Below, in pieces: positions 37,701 through 47,500 of a stretch of DNA of 64,000 nucleotides. The DNA is from Centroberyx gerrardi (lineage: Eukaryota > Chordata > Actinopteri > Beryciformes > Berycidae): contig NC_136000.1 of the NCBI RefSeq assembly GCF_048128805.1, forward strand, positions 26,414,359 through 26,478,358, given 5' to 3'. The notes beneath the pieces are model-generated. The model was not told where the DNA came from. It saw only the letters and a list, made by a program, of their open reading frames with translations, and searched no databases. The position numbers and the translations under genes were made by a program. The stretch's first letter is position 1; each line of letters begins with the position of its first letter.

Positions 37701-38902
37701 AGTTTGTCATTGGATGACTTTTCGGCCAAATGCGCGTCTCTCCTGGAGCGCACCGTGCGCAATTACGCACAAAAGCCTATGGGATACTGGAAGAACTAGG
37801 GATGCAGGGGAGGGTACACCCGCTTGAACTCAGTATATAGTGTACATCTATGAAGTTGATGTGAGTTATATGGGGATAGTGTCTTTTAATAGGGGAAAAA
37901 TCATAAATTAATTTTTGCTTTAGTGGTGGTTATTTGCCTTATGGTGGTTTTATTTTACCACTATCACTAGGAATAATGTTATAGCCTAATGTAGGGGGGG
38001 GGGGGGGGGGGGGGGGGGGCATATAGACTGCCAAATCCATCTATCAACGAAAATGAACAAAAGAAACCTAGAAACAGGGAAAAGCTCTCATCATTTCGGC
38101 TGGCTCAGCATGGGCATAATGGAAAAGCCTAAAAAAAGAAATCACACCACGCTGTCCGTTTCGGGAGTGGTCCGCATCAATAATTGATTCGATGAAATGA
38201 AATGTCGAACTTTTCGAGCGGTCGCAGTAACAAAATACCACGAACTGTTATCAGCCGTTAAACAGCTTTAAATGTGAAAATGCCCTTTGTTGGGTTACCT
38301 GTCTTTTTTTAAAGCTTTCAGAACAGTAATTTCATCATGAATCAAGCAGGGAAACGATGAAGACAATGAATGAGCGCTTTAGATTAACTTGTCACCCAAA
38401 CCAAAAGTCCCTATAATATTCCTGTAATATTCCTATAGGGACTATAATGTGTCTGTAGTACTCAATAGTGAGTTTATAGTGACCTTATTTTACATTATGG
38501 CATTTTTTTTAAATCTCCCACATTATCACTATAATACTCCTATAATATTCCTAAACGATATTCTAATATATAGTTTAGAGTTGTGCTGTGATATTGTATA
38601 GCATCATTCTAAAAATGTATCGAATTACTAGTTCTTTTTTAATAAAGGCACGTTTCTTTTTTTCTTTCACTGATTATTATTAACCTGCCTTTTATCCGAG
38701 ACATTCTGCGTCGGCGATATTTCACTCACAGATTTCTCATGCATTTTCAGTTTGAGATAACTTTTGCCACAAAATAAAATAAAATAAATGAAAAAAAAAA
38801 AAACCTACCGTCGGAGTCGAAATGTTTCCAGATGTCGAGGAACTGGGATGCGGTGACCTCGGCCAGGTGGAGGTGAGGAGGCTGCTGTGCTTTGTTGGCC
38901 AT
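23277..38902 (-). CDS. calb2: calretinin (calbindin 2), complete, 11 exons
   Basis: Eleven exons join to 271 residues, the same length and exon number as human calretinin. The N-terminus [19 protein letters not shown] is diagnostic. Calretinin is a cytosolic EF-hand calcium buffer and sensor of neurons, retina and inner ear. The loops are EF1 29-40 ([12 protein letters not shown]), EF2 76-87 ([12 protein letters not shown]), EF3 120-131 ([12 protein letters not shown]), EF4 164-175 ([12 protein letters not shown]) and EF5 208-219 ([12 protein letters not shown]). All five have the expected acidic ligands and Gly6. EF6, about 251-262 ([12 protein letters not shown]), lacks ligands, as is normal in this family. 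It starts at ATG 38902 and stops TGA at 23277. Intron 1 (4.9-5.1 kb) is the longest and may hold enhancers. Teleosts have a and b copies and I cannot say which this is. Calbindin 1 is excluded by the N-terminus. Confidence 0.97.
23394..24335. other. calb2 intron 10
   Basis: 942-bp intron with a decayed SINE-like stretch at about 24126-24280; nothing else seen. Confidence 0.6.
24126..24280 (-). mobile_element. decayed SINE-like fragment
   Basis: Carries a TTCTGTTTTATTATA-type tail, AGGAGAGAGGGTATGACGTGCC, then AAGATCCAAACCCAC and a partial head, in the same order as the SINE at 44664-44860 but strongly diverged. It extends from calb2 intron 10 toward exon 10. Confidence 0.4.
24336..24407 (-). 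CDS. calb2: calb2 exon 10 (EF5 loop)
   Basis: 72 bases, residues 210-233: [20 protein letters not shown] then KNKK. It completes the EF5 loop begun at Asp208 in exon 9. The donor is AAG then GTGAGA. Confidence 0.96.
24408..26803. other. calb2 intron 9
   Basis: 2.4-kb intron. The part from about 24.86 to 26.46 kb has a more even base composition than neighbouring introns and reads like an old, unidentified transposon body. I found no terminal repeats or protein motif to prove it. Confidence 0.4.
26804..26857 (-). CDS. calb2: calb2 exon 9
   Basis: 54 bases, residues 192-209, [18 protein letters not shown]: the incoming helix of EF5 and the first two loop residues. Confidence 0.96.
27114..27153 (-). 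CDS. calb2: calb2 exon 8
   Basis: 40-base exon completing Arg178 and encoding [13 protein letters not shown], a linker conserved across calretinins. The donor is CAG then GTAGGG. Confidence 0.96.
27312..27367 (-). CDS. calb2: calb2 exon 7 (EF4 loop)
   Basis: 56 bases, [18 protein letters not shown] plus two bases. The EF4 loop is residues 164-175 with all ligands present. Confidence 0.96.
27368..28478. other. calb2 intron 6
   Basis: 1.1-kb intron with a conspicuous GC/CpG-rich patch at about 28140-28310 and a short GT/GA-rich run next to exon 6. Confidence 0.6.
28479..28556 (-). CDS. calb2: calb2 exon 6
   Basis: 78 bases, residues 134-159, starting [20 protein letters not shown] and ending EYTQTI: the helix between EF3 and EF4. 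The donor is ATA then GTAAGA. Confidence 0.96.
28557..29849. other. calb2 intron 5
   Basis: 1.3-kb intron; no repeat or exon recognised. Confidence 0.5.
29850..29906 (-). CDS. calb2: calb2 exon 5 (EF3 loop)
   Basis: 57 bases, [19 protein letters not shown] (residues 115-133). The EF3 loop is 120-131 with all ligands. Confidence 0.96.
30199..30220. repeat. GA microsatellite
   Basis: (GA)11 tract; a CT tract of similar length lies 390 bp further at 30609-30629. Confidence 0.9.
31460..32070. repeat. interspersed repeat, copy 2
   Basis: Shares ordered blocks with 1640-2365, for example CTCTGGCAGCCAT, GCATTTCTAAA, AGACATGGTT and ACAGCCAATTCT, in the same orientation. It lies in calb2 intron 4. 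Confidence 0.5.
32320..32402. repeat. hairpin repeat 1
   Basis: The left arm around GGTTAATGAGCCACACCTGG pairs with the right arm CCAGGTGTGGCTCATTAACT, separated by about 16 bases. The flanking CCTTCCTCCTTGATG/ATCAGGGAGGAAC also pair imperfectly. Confidence 0.7.
32453..32580. repeat. hairpin repeat 2, related to repeat 1
   Basis: The ends are GGGTTCTTCAATTCC and GGACCAGAATTGAAGAACCC, an imperfect terminal inverted repeat. The interior shares CCAGGTGTGG, GGCTCATTAAC and GCAGGACAC with hairpin repeat 1. Probably a multicopy non-autonomous element; class unknown. Confidence 0.65.
32908..32988 (-). CDS. calb2: calb2 exon 4
   Basis: 81 bases, residues 88-114: [20 protein letters not shown] then SSAEFMA, conserved between EF2 and EF3. 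The acceptor is CTCTAG and the donor is GCG then GTACGT. Confidence 0.96.
33001..33025. repeat. GA microsatellite beside calb2 exon 4
   Basis: GA tract on the plus strand, so CT on the transcript. It lies about 12 bases before the exon 4 acceptor and serves as its pyrimidine tract. Confidence 0.85.
33417..33506 (-). CDS. calb2: calb2 exon 3 (EF2 loop)
   Basis: 90 bases, residues 58-87: [20 protein letters not shown] then [10 protein letters not shown]. The EF2 loop is 76-87. The donor is GAG then GTAAGA. Confidence 0.96.
33613..33689 (-). CDS. calb2: calb2 exon 2 (EF1 loop)
   Basis: 77 bases completing Gly32 and encoding [20 protein letters not shown] then RGAGV, the second half of the EF1 hand. 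The donor is GTG then GTGAGT. Confidence 0.96.
33946..33987. repeat. GT microsatellite
   Basis: About (GT)20 in calb2 intron 1. Confidence 0.9.
34355..34390 (+). repeat. LINE/SINE 3' tail fragment
   Basis: CAGGACAATAAAATCTTATC followed by TCATCTCAA resembles the 3' end and short tail repeats of fish non-LTR elements. The body of the element is not recognisable. Confidence 0.4.
34746..34785. repeat. GT microsatellite
   Basis: (GT)20 in calb2 intron 1, followed by GCGCGC. Confidence 0.9.
37087..37132. repeat. CA microsatellite
   Basis: Interrupted (CA)n with CG steps at its left end. Confidence 0.9.
37994..38019. repeat. 26-base G run in calb2 intron 1
   Basis: Uninterrupted run of 26 G on the plus strand. 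Confidence 0.9.
38402..38580. repeat. palindromic CTATAATATTCC repeat
   Basis: GTCCCTATA at 38408 is answered by TATAGGGAC at 38434. Between and after them CCTATAATATTCC-type units recur several times. It resembles the palindromic ends of a small fish repeat family. It lies about 230-400 bp inside the calb2 gene. Confidence 0.55.
38809..38902 (-). CDS. calb2: calb2 exon 1 (start codon)
   Basis: 94 bases from ATG 38902: [20 protein letters not shown] then [11 protein letters not shown] plus one base. The donor is GACG then GTAGGT. The frame stays open upstream, but without another ATG. Confidence 0.97.
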
Positions 38903-39018
38903 GTTGCTCTCGACAGATGCAGTAGGATTGAACGCCAGAAAATCCGCCACTAACTTTTCTCTCTCTCCCTCTCTGTTCAAACACACCCCACACTGTGGCC
39001 CCGGTGCGCTGCCCGGCG

Positions 39019-39026
39019 CTTTTTAA
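39019..39026 (-). promoter_or_regulatory. calb2: calb2 TATA-like box in GC-rich promoter
   Basis: TTAAAAAG on the minus strand, about 117 bases before the ATG, inside CG-rich sequence (39000-39075). It would place the transcription start near 38992, giving a 5' leader of about 90 bases. Confidence 0.5.
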
Positions 39027-39104
39027 CCCTGGCGCGGGACCTGCAGTGCCGCCGCGCCGCCACTGGGGGCGCGCGGTCACCAACAACACCCATTGGAGTC
39101 GGTG

Positions 39105-39109
39105 CGTGT

Positions 39110-39147
<38 letters not shown>

Positions 39148-39390
39148 GTGTGTGTGCGTGCGCGCGCCATGGGTGTTTCAAAGCAAGATGCACTTGTGTG
39201 ATAGGATGTCTTGGGCACTGCAGTGGTGGATGGAGCGTTTGTGTGTATGTGTGTGTGTGTGTGTGTCTGTGTGTGTGTGTGTGTGTGTGTGGGTGTGCGT
39301 GTGTGTGTGTGTGTGTCTGTGTGTGTGTGTAGCCTATGTGCTTGCGCATGTGCATTTGCATGTGAGTGTGAATGCATGTCTGTGTGCGCA

Positions 39391-39437
<47 letters not shown>
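39105..39437. repeat. long complex GT tract upstream of calb2
   Basis: About 330 bases made mostly of alternating GT/GC steps, in blocks at 39105-39145, 39241-39335 and 39397-39437. It starts roughly 80 bases upstream of the TATA-like box. Alternating purine-pyrimidine DNA of this length can form Z-DNA. Confidence 0.9.
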
Positions 39438-39440
<3 letters not shown>

Positions 39441-40650
39441 CGCACTACATCTGTGTGTGTATCTAAGCGTGCAGCTCCCCGAGCCTGACTGCCAGTGTGA
39501 GAGGCTTCACAGAGTTAATTAGAACTCACACACTAATCACATTTCCCACACAGCCTCCAGCCAGCAGTGATTAGCCCACATAATAAATGTAAATCATGAG
39601 AAAAAAAAGAAGCTTTTTCATTAATGGCCAGTCTGCTGTGCAGTAGGGCAAGCACAGCCTCATCCTATTAGGAGAATCGGGATTAGAAAATCTACGCATA
39701 TATTTCTTCATCTCATTTACTGCAAGAGGTGATCATATTTAGGACAAAGTAATAATGAGCAGGAGGGCAAGTTTCCCCAAAAGCATTGCAAACCTTGTAT
39801 CTCCAAAAAGTCAGCTTGTCACAGATGAAAATAAAATCCCATATGCTTTTGAAATCATAGAATGGGTTGTGAGTGTGTTAAGGGGTTTTTATAGCCTATA
39901 ACCTCCTTTAGAGGTTTGAGATCATTGAGTTGCATCCTCTTAAAACAGGATAGTCTATATGTATGAGTTTGACTGAGCTCTTCTACTGGAGGTGGTATTC
40001 ATGTCTCATCATACAACAACAGATATGAGATGAGTAAATGTTAGTAGTCATTCACTAGTAACACTGCTGGATGTTAACCATGATTCAGCACAGTATTCAG
40101 TGCTATAGATTCAGCCTGGCCTTGGCTGATAGAGGAAACAGGTTGAGTGCAGCCATATCACTGAGGATAATCCAGATTACCAAGAGAGGCATCATGTCCC
40201 ATCATAGATGTTTTGTTGAATGAGACCTACCACACCTCCAGGAGGTGGAGCAGTACTTTTCCAGATCTTCCCTACATCCTGTTTCAGAGCTGACAGCCTG
40301 TTAGCAGTCGACTCCCTTTGGAGGCAGCGTGTGACTTTCCCTCACCGATAATATTTCTTACGCTGTTAAAGTCACATTCACTAACAGCGACTCCGCTGTC
40401 TCTGTGACAGAGTGAGAGAAGGTACATGAGAAGAGTGCATGAGAAGAGTTGGTGTGTGTGTGTGTGACAGCGTGTGACAGTGTTTAAGAGTGTAAACTCA
40501 GCAGAGCTGTCCCGGTCTATTTCCTCAGCCTCTCTTTTCACCCCATAATAATCAATAGCGGGCCCTGGGCTCGGTTTGGCACAGCAACAATAGATAGATC
40601 ATCATTACATTACAGATGAGGGCTGTCGCCAGCCTGCAGGGACTGTGGAG

Positions 40651-40651
<1 letters not shown>

Positions 40652-40691
<40 letters not shown>

Positions 40692-40705
40692 CGCACTCTC
40701 TCATC

Positions 40706-40748
<43 letters not shown>
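40652..40748. repeat. two CA microsatellites
   Basis: (CA)18 at 40652-40687 and (CA)20 at 40709-40748, separated by 21 bases. Confidence 0.9.
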
Positions 40749-40751
<3 letters not shown>

Positions 40752-40993
40752 TGATACCAGTCTTGACCTCAAAGAACTCATGAAAGCAGGGCAATGATTG
40801 CACAGCTTCCCTCCTTTTTCAAGTCTCTTTTTCTCCTTTGTCTTATATTCTATCTCCTCTATCTCTGTCGCTGTTTTATTCCTTTATCCCGCTTCTCTTA
40901 CCTCCTCAATCCATCCCTCTACTCTCCATCACCCTATCTTCATTTCTCCCATCTCACTCTATTCACTCCTATCTTCTGTCTTTATCTGCCTGT

Positions 40994-41019
40994 CCCCCCC
41001 CCCCCCCCCCCCCCCCCCC
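40994..41019. repeat. 26-base C run
   Basis: Uninterrupted run of 26 C inside a pyrimidine-rich stretch, 2 kb upstream of calb2. Confidence 0.9.
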
Positions 41020-41600
41020 ATTCAAAGCAGATAGGCTGCTATTTGCATCCTACATGAATATCTTGCTTTTTGCAGTGAGGCTGAACTGCACTGCATCAGC
41101 GTGAATGTGTGTAGTAGCGCAGATAATACAATCCGGTAATAAATAGGCCTACAATCCGGTTTGCTGTTTCTGTTGTCAGGCTGCCTGGTTCAGTATTATT
41201 AATATTTCAACTCTGCTCCACCTCCACGTGCTGTATGAATTATGTAATGGACAGGAGCAGGGCACGAGAACAGCCACTTCCACTCAGCTTAATCTCACAG
41301 CATCTCCGTCTGTTTGAGGGGTTCTCACTGTTTACCGTGTGTGTATGTGTCTGATGGGGGAGTGAAATCGAAGAGAGAGAGAGAGAGAGTGTTGATGAGG
41401 TGTGTGTGTGTGTGTGTGTGGGTGAGAGAGAGAGGAGTGTGCCCTCTCCTTTATCTTCCTGCTTTTCACAGATTCTGCTCTGTTCATTGATCATCATTAT
41501 TGATGGTAGTGAAAGTAACTCCTTTTCTCCTTGGAACAAACCTTAACATCCATATTGATTGATTCTGTGTAGGATGTAACCCCCCCACTCCCCACCCCAC

Positions 41601-41633
<33 letters not shown>

Positions 41634-41648
41634 ACACACACACACACA
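41601..41648. repeat. CA microsatellite
   Basis: (CA)n with one TA interruption, next to a C-rich stretch. Confidence 0.9.
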
Positions 41649-41807
41649 AACACAGACTCATCCGTGACAGAAAATACTAGTGTACAATTGTCGTCTGTAG
41701 GTTTTATTTAAGAGTTGTAGTATCTTTTACGAAAATACATTCTGTGTTAAGACATAGGAGGGTTATAGTATCTTCTATATATATGCATTAGGTTCCAACC
41801 TGAGACC

Positions 41808-42086
41808 TTAAAGGGGAATAGCATCTAATTTAAGAATAAAAAGAGGCCATTAGTCTCTTGCAGTCCAATCAATGTGAACATAAGCAACTCTCCAAAAGTA
41901 AGACAACAGGAATAATACAGTGATGACTTCAAGATGTAAAATCTGCAGTTGCCCCGTACAGAATGAATTGGAAAAACATGGCAGAAAAACATGGCTTTTC
42001 TGGAGATGATGGTGCATTTTATGTTTCAGAACTGATAAAACCACTATAGAATAAAGCAATCATGGGTCTATGGAATTCCCCTTTAA
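41808..42086. mobile_element. TTAA-flanked MITE, 279 bp
   Basis: A perfect 12-bp terminal inverted repeat, TTAAAGGGGAAT (41808-41819) and ATTCCCCTTTAA (42075-42086). TTAA at both outer ends fits piggyBac-type target duplication. There is no transposase frame, so it is non-autonomous. Confidence 0.75.
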
Positions 42087-44321
42087 GACTTGCATTAGCA
42101 CCTTAATCTAAGGCCTGGCACAAAGTGCCTCAGAGGTGGACTGCTGATCTGGGATCACTCTGGCCTCTCCGCCTCTAATGAATGAGACGGTCAAAGGAAC
42201 CTGGCAGGAGGTCCCAGATCAGCGCAGAGAAGATTGAAAACTGCAGACCCTGGTATTATAGCCCTGCTTGATATTACAGTTCCAGTCTTTTGGTGTGCAA
42301 ATAACTTTGATCCAAATGCCATCCACCACAGCAAAACCTTCATACATCACTGCTACTGCTTGACCAGACTAGCACTTGACTTAAACTATTACTTTCAGAT
42401 TATATTGTGCACATCATGTATTATAACTATTTTATAATTATTCATTAGATTTCTATTAAATCTAGTGATCCACCAGATTTCTAAGACAGAGAGCTCTCTA
42501 TCATACTGAACAGGCTTTTCAGACACTGATTCAGCTAAAACCCTGGACTCCTTTTCCAGTGGAGTTCCCCCAAGGATTAAGATCGATCTGCATTCAATAC
42601 ACCAGGCCCAATGACTCATTTTGTCATTTTGTCACATACTCTCATCAATAAATATATTAGATTTGTTAAGTTAATTGATTGGTCTGCTTCAAAAAATAAA
42701 CAACTCTGTCAATTTTTAAAATAGTGGAAAGTATTGAAAATGTAGCCACTTTGAATTACGGCTAAGAATAATTTGACATTATTAATAACAAGCAACAACA
42801 AAAAAAAAAACGTTAATTAGGTCCCAGTGGATCCTGTTGATCCTGACAACAGGATTTATGTTTGATCACAAGAATCATTCTATATTCTATTACTATCATG
42901 TGGACTCATTTCCCAGACATGGATTAACCCTACAGGAGTAATGGAGTGTAGTTTAACCAATGGAGTATCTCTAGTAGATGTTACTTCTAGCACTGGACTA
43001 ATATGTCAAGACCAGGCCAAAAGTGCACACAGTCTTCTGAGTAGCTATAGACGATACACTATGGCTCTGCTACATTTATAGGTGGTAACAGTGTACACTG
43101 CTCTCACACAAGACATATGTGTTAAAATAACAGATGGTCGAGTTCACAGGTTGTCAGTAATATCTTGTAACCCTAGGTGTGCTTGACTGTAGAGACTAAT
43201 GATAGCCGATCATCTAGAGAGTCAAATAAAACAGAAGTAGTAAAAAGACCGAGACAAATACCACAGTCCAGCTGAGTCTCCGTAAACAAAGACCAGGGAT
43301 TTGGATGCTACCCTGTAATAAAAACAGCTTGTAATCATACATCTTCTAATCATCACACAATTGTCTCAGTGAATGCCCTGTAGAGCTTGCTACTCTATAA
43401 CATGAGCCAGAAGATCAACCATAAGCATAAAGTAAGGACATTATTTAGATACTGTACATTAAAATATCCAGGTGCCGCCATCAAACAAGTCCCACTCTTT
43501 TACATGCTTGCTGTGCTGTCACTCCAGCTCTAACAGGAATGACTGAGAAAATCCCAACAACACAGTACTAAGGCAGGATAGATGCACAGTGATGGGAGTT
43601 CTACAATGGCAAGCACTGTATTCCTCTAACATCTCTTCATTGATACATGATCTTGGATATATGGATATATGGCCATTTTAAATAAGGGAATGGTATAAGT
43701 ATAAGTCAAGATCTTAGCCAGCAGACCACACTACCCCAGACGAGGGCTGAGATTCAAGCAAATATGCAGCAAAAGTCAATTCGTCACCCATATATTTCTA
43801 AACACATTTTGGAGACACCCGTCATCTCATGTGTGGACTTTCAAATTGATTAAAGTCTTCTTTTCCCCACATTTTCTTGTTTGTGAAAGCCATCTTGTAA
43901 TAGCACTGGAGAGTGGTGGTAAAAGAGTCGCTGATCAAATGCTATTATGAGTGTCTCCAAATATTGCTTTCATTTTGCAAAGATGCACATGTACGTTCAT
44001 TGCGTATTGACATTACAATACATGCACGTTGCCTTTGCTCTGCTCTCTACTTACTACTCACTCTTACCTGGAAAGCATCTTAGTCTTACAGGTGGGTGAT
44101 TTGAGGGGGGAGAAGGGGGGACATTATTGAATTCATCCCCTTGCTAACTATAGATTTTAGCCACAAAGTAAAGAGAAAATAAGCATTTACCCGTCCACCC
44201 CAGCTTGAACAACTCACCATCTGCCCTAATTTTTATCCTAGACTTTACCATGAAGCTGTAAATCGCCTTTCTTTGATTGACTTGATCACTGAATAAATAG
44301 CTTTGGTTGAATCCCATCCCA

Positions 44322-44327
44322 TTTATT
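44322..44327 (-). terminator. pnp: candidate pnp polyadenylation signal
   Basis: AATAAA on the minus strand, only 35 bases after the pnp stop codon. It would give a very short 3' UTR of about 60 bases. Longer alternatives cannot be excluded. Confidence 0.4.
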
Positions 44328-44361
44328 TCCCCAGCGGATCTTAGATGAAGACCGGAAGCTG

Positions 44362-44558
44362 CTAGATCTTGGCTATGAGGTGGCTGACGAGCTTCTGGAG
44401 GTCCTGGGTTCGGCGGCGGGTGGTCTCCAGCACCTCTTCGTGGTTTGCCTTCTCCACGCTGGCATAATCTGTCACCACCTTGTTGGTGATAAGGGACAGG
44501 CCCACAACACGCAGGCCACAGTGACGAGCCACGACCACCTCCGGGACTGTACTCATAC
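44362..44558 (-). CDS. pnp: pnp exon 6 (base-binding Asn, His; stop)
   Basis: 197 bases completing Gly223 and encoding [20 protein letters not shown] and on to stop TAG after LVSHLIAKI. Contains M224, N248 and H262 equivalents of the human active site. Confidence 0.96.
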
Positions 44559-47500
44559 CTAGACAGAGGGAAGAAAGACGCACAGACACACACACACATA
44601 CAAAATGACTCAAAGTGGTAAGTCACTGTTAAAACCCTTTCATTTATCATCACTAAGAGATGGTTTTATTTATTTATCTATTTTTTTGGCATTTCTGCTT
44701 TATTGGACAGTCACAGTAGAGAGAGACAGGAAAGACGGGGCAGAGAAAGGGGATGACATGCAGCAAAGGGCACAGACCAGATTCAAGCCCATGCTGCTGC
44801 GATCAGGACTTAGCCTTAATGGTACGTGCTCTACTGGTCGAGCCACCAGCGCGCGCCCTGATACAGATGTTTTTAAACTAGGTCGACACATGTAAACGTC
44901 ATAACTCATTTAAAGGGTAAGCTCACACTCTGATTATGGGAAACCTGGTTAAGATGCCTGATTACTCCCAGATTAACAAGACTAAGAGTCTAACAGCCCC
45001 GCGACAGTGAATTTTGTGGATGCAGGGAATCGAACTCAGGTCTCCCGATTGAGAGTCTGCAGTCTAACTGTAGTAACTAAGTGGTGAACAGAACGACCGA
45101 CCGACCAACTGACAAAGCGATCCATAGAGCCCCTGCTGTCGCGGGGCTAAAAAGGTTACTGTGGCATGGAGACATCTTACTCTTTTCACTTCTGGTTTTC
45201 GCTTTCTGTGCAAACTCAGACTTGCGCAGCATTATTGGTACATTTTGATGTCAACAAAACATGGCGGTGAGCAGTATTTACTATTACTGTTACATCATGT
45301 CTTTCCCCCACCCTAGCGCGCAATGTGAGAACGCTGCTGCTGATGAACCTCACTGGACTCTACCAAGAGGGCTGAATTGGGAGGGAGGTTGGAATGGGTT
45401 TGCTTTATGTAGTTTCCTTTCTTTTGTGAGCAGTTGAGTTCTCTGCTGCCTGTGAATTAATTGTTGAATTTCAGTGAAGTAATCTTGATGTTAGGACAGT
45501 ACATGTGAAATGACCATGTGGCTATTAATTGATACTCCCCAGCAGCTAAAGTTAATGGAACAGTCCAGAGAGGGGTAAGGGGAACCCTAACATCTTGATT
45601 TGTCAATCTTGTTCCTGTTTATTTTTCCTGGTTGTTTGATTTTTTTCTTTTTGCTGTATGGAACTGTTGCCTGTTCACCTGAAGACTACAGTAAATCAAA
45701 GCGCTTTGAAATCTGAACATTGCTTAATCCTGTTTATTTCTATACTCCACCACCTCTTAGAAAGCGGGTGTCATCCTAGATAGTGGGATTTACCCTCCAT
45801 TCTTACACCCCTGTATCAGAATTGCTCATTAGAGGTAGGTTAGAGCTGGCAGCTGCATCTTTTTATACTCTTTTGCTGGCAGACTGGCATCTGTTCTGTC
45901 TGTTCTATCCACACCACAGGTGGACAGGAATATTTTACTATTTGATTTATTTATGGCAACAGGGATACTCAGTTGCAGGGTATCAAAGGTGCATGTAAAC
46001 AGCTTCACCTGAATAAGACCTTAACTGTATGGCATGCAAACGTGGCCATTATGCTGTGCACTTGTGATTTGTCTATATAAAGTATGACTGCTGTATTGCT
46101 GAAGCTGCCCCATACTAACCCACAGCGTCAGCTCCCAGAAGCTGCAGCACTCTGCACTCTGCAATGGTCTCGAATGTTGGTCCAGCCAGCATGCAGTAAA
46201 CCCCTTGCTGTAGGAAGTTGCTGCAGCCCTGCTCCTCTGCTGTGTGCTTGGCCAGAGCAATCAGATCACGGTCATATGCATCCGACATACAAGGGAAACG
46301 CACTCCAAACCTGAGGAGACATACAGTGAAGGAACGGTACATAATAGTCTATAAGATACAGGTGTGGCAACGGTTCAAGTCCCACTTTCCACATGCTTGC
46401 TGCATGGATACTGACATGGGGCTGGCATCACGTAAAGGTATTCCTGTTTTGTGTCCATGAGGTCCACTGATAAAGAGCAAAGCACTGGCACAATGCTATT
46501 TGATGAGGCTAAAATAATCTCTAATGACAAGCACTCAAAGTTGAGTGCTTGTACTTGGACAGCAACAGTGGTATTGGTGCAACTAAACTCTATGCACGAA
46601 AGGAATTATCTGGAAAATACTGTAGCACTGTTCCCAGAAAGGCAAAAGGTGAATGACTTGTACAATGGCTGTCACAGTTAAGAAATGCTATCGCAAACAT
46701 ACAATATGGTATGCTCGGATATAGAAAACACGGTAGTATCTTTGAAAAGGTTTATATGTAAAGATTCTGTTGATCTTGTTGGAATTCAGTTGATGCTCTT
46801 AAACTGTATTTTATATGACTACTGAAAGCAGTCTTATAAAAGATAATGCAAAATTCCTGTGTGCTCTACCTCTCATCATTGTGCCCACACAGCGGGTTCT
46901 GCCCGGCGAAGCCTGGCATGTTGATGTGGTCTTTAATGAGCATGATGTCGCCCACATTGAAGCTGCCATTGAGCCCTCCAGCTGCGTTCGTCACGATCAG
47001 AGTTTCCACACCCAGCAGGAAGAACACTCGCACCGGGTACGTCACCTGGAGAAAGAAACGCGTCACTCTTGAGAGACAGACACCATCATCTTTTTTTGAA
47101 GTTATTATACAGTTGAGAGTGACAAGATATGGGTCACCTGTGGTCACTGGAGGGAGGAATGCATCACACTTGGAGAGGAATCAACTTGTAATGCAAAGTT
47201 GGTATTGGTTTTTATTCTATGGCTCGTTACTCGTATATTCATAACTTCTGAAAATAAATTCTCAAACTTTATCATTAGTCCTTTATGAATCGACAGCGCA
47301 AAAACTGCCTGGCTAACTTCGCTCACTTCCTGTCATTGAAGTGTATTCTTTTTGTTGAATGCCATGTCTATTTTACCGATCCCCTAAACAAGCCTGGAAG
47401 GTTTAGACACGGGTCATTAAAATGATCTAACCATCAAGCCTTAGAGCTGCTACAGGTTCTCATTTTCTCACTTTTAGGATTATGCTAATCGCCAACGATT

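Larger units (their letters stand above)
33690..38808. other. calb2 intron 1 (5.1 kb)
   Basis: The largest calb2 intron. It holds GT tracts (33946-33987, 34746-34785), a CA tract (37087-37132), a 26-base G run (37994-38019), a LINE-like 3' tail (34355-34390) and a palindromic repeat (38402-38580). The unrepetitive stretch 37.28-37.75 kb, with CACATAAATGT repeats and homeobox-like AT motifs, could be a regulatory element, but nothing here proves it. Confidence 0.5.
39438..44321. other. 4.9-kb intergenic region between calb2 (5' side) and pnp (3' side)
   Basis: No exon was recognised. Contents are an AT-rich stretch with homeodomain-type sites (39505-39730), CA tracts (40652-40687, 40709-40748, 41601-41648), a 26-base C run (40994-41019), and a TTAA MITE (41808-42086). 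From 42.1 to 44.3 kb I see nothing specific. Confidence 0.5.
44559..46119. other. pnp intron 5
   Basis: 1.56-kb intron with a tRNA-derived SINE (44664-44860) and a hairpin-ended element (44995-45148); the rest is unremarkable. Confidence 0.6.

Noticed and set aside
38903-38986. Open reading frame continuing upstream of the calb2 ATG, suggesting a longer N-terminus
   Set aside because: The extension has no ATG (it begins at a GTG), and the protein starting at 38902 already matches the calretinin N-terminus and length.
39093-39522. Several overlapping Cys-Val-rich or His-Thr-rich open frames on both strands
   Set aside because: They are translations of the GT/CA microsatellite and have no protein-like composition.
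40794-41104. Pro-rich plus-strand frames around the C run
   Set aside because: They are produced by the pyrimidine-rich stretch and 26-base C run.
46360-46430. Possible tRNA or SINE fragment with GGTTCAAGTCCC
   Set aside because: A B-box-like stretch without an A-box, acceptor stem or SINE body; too short to call.
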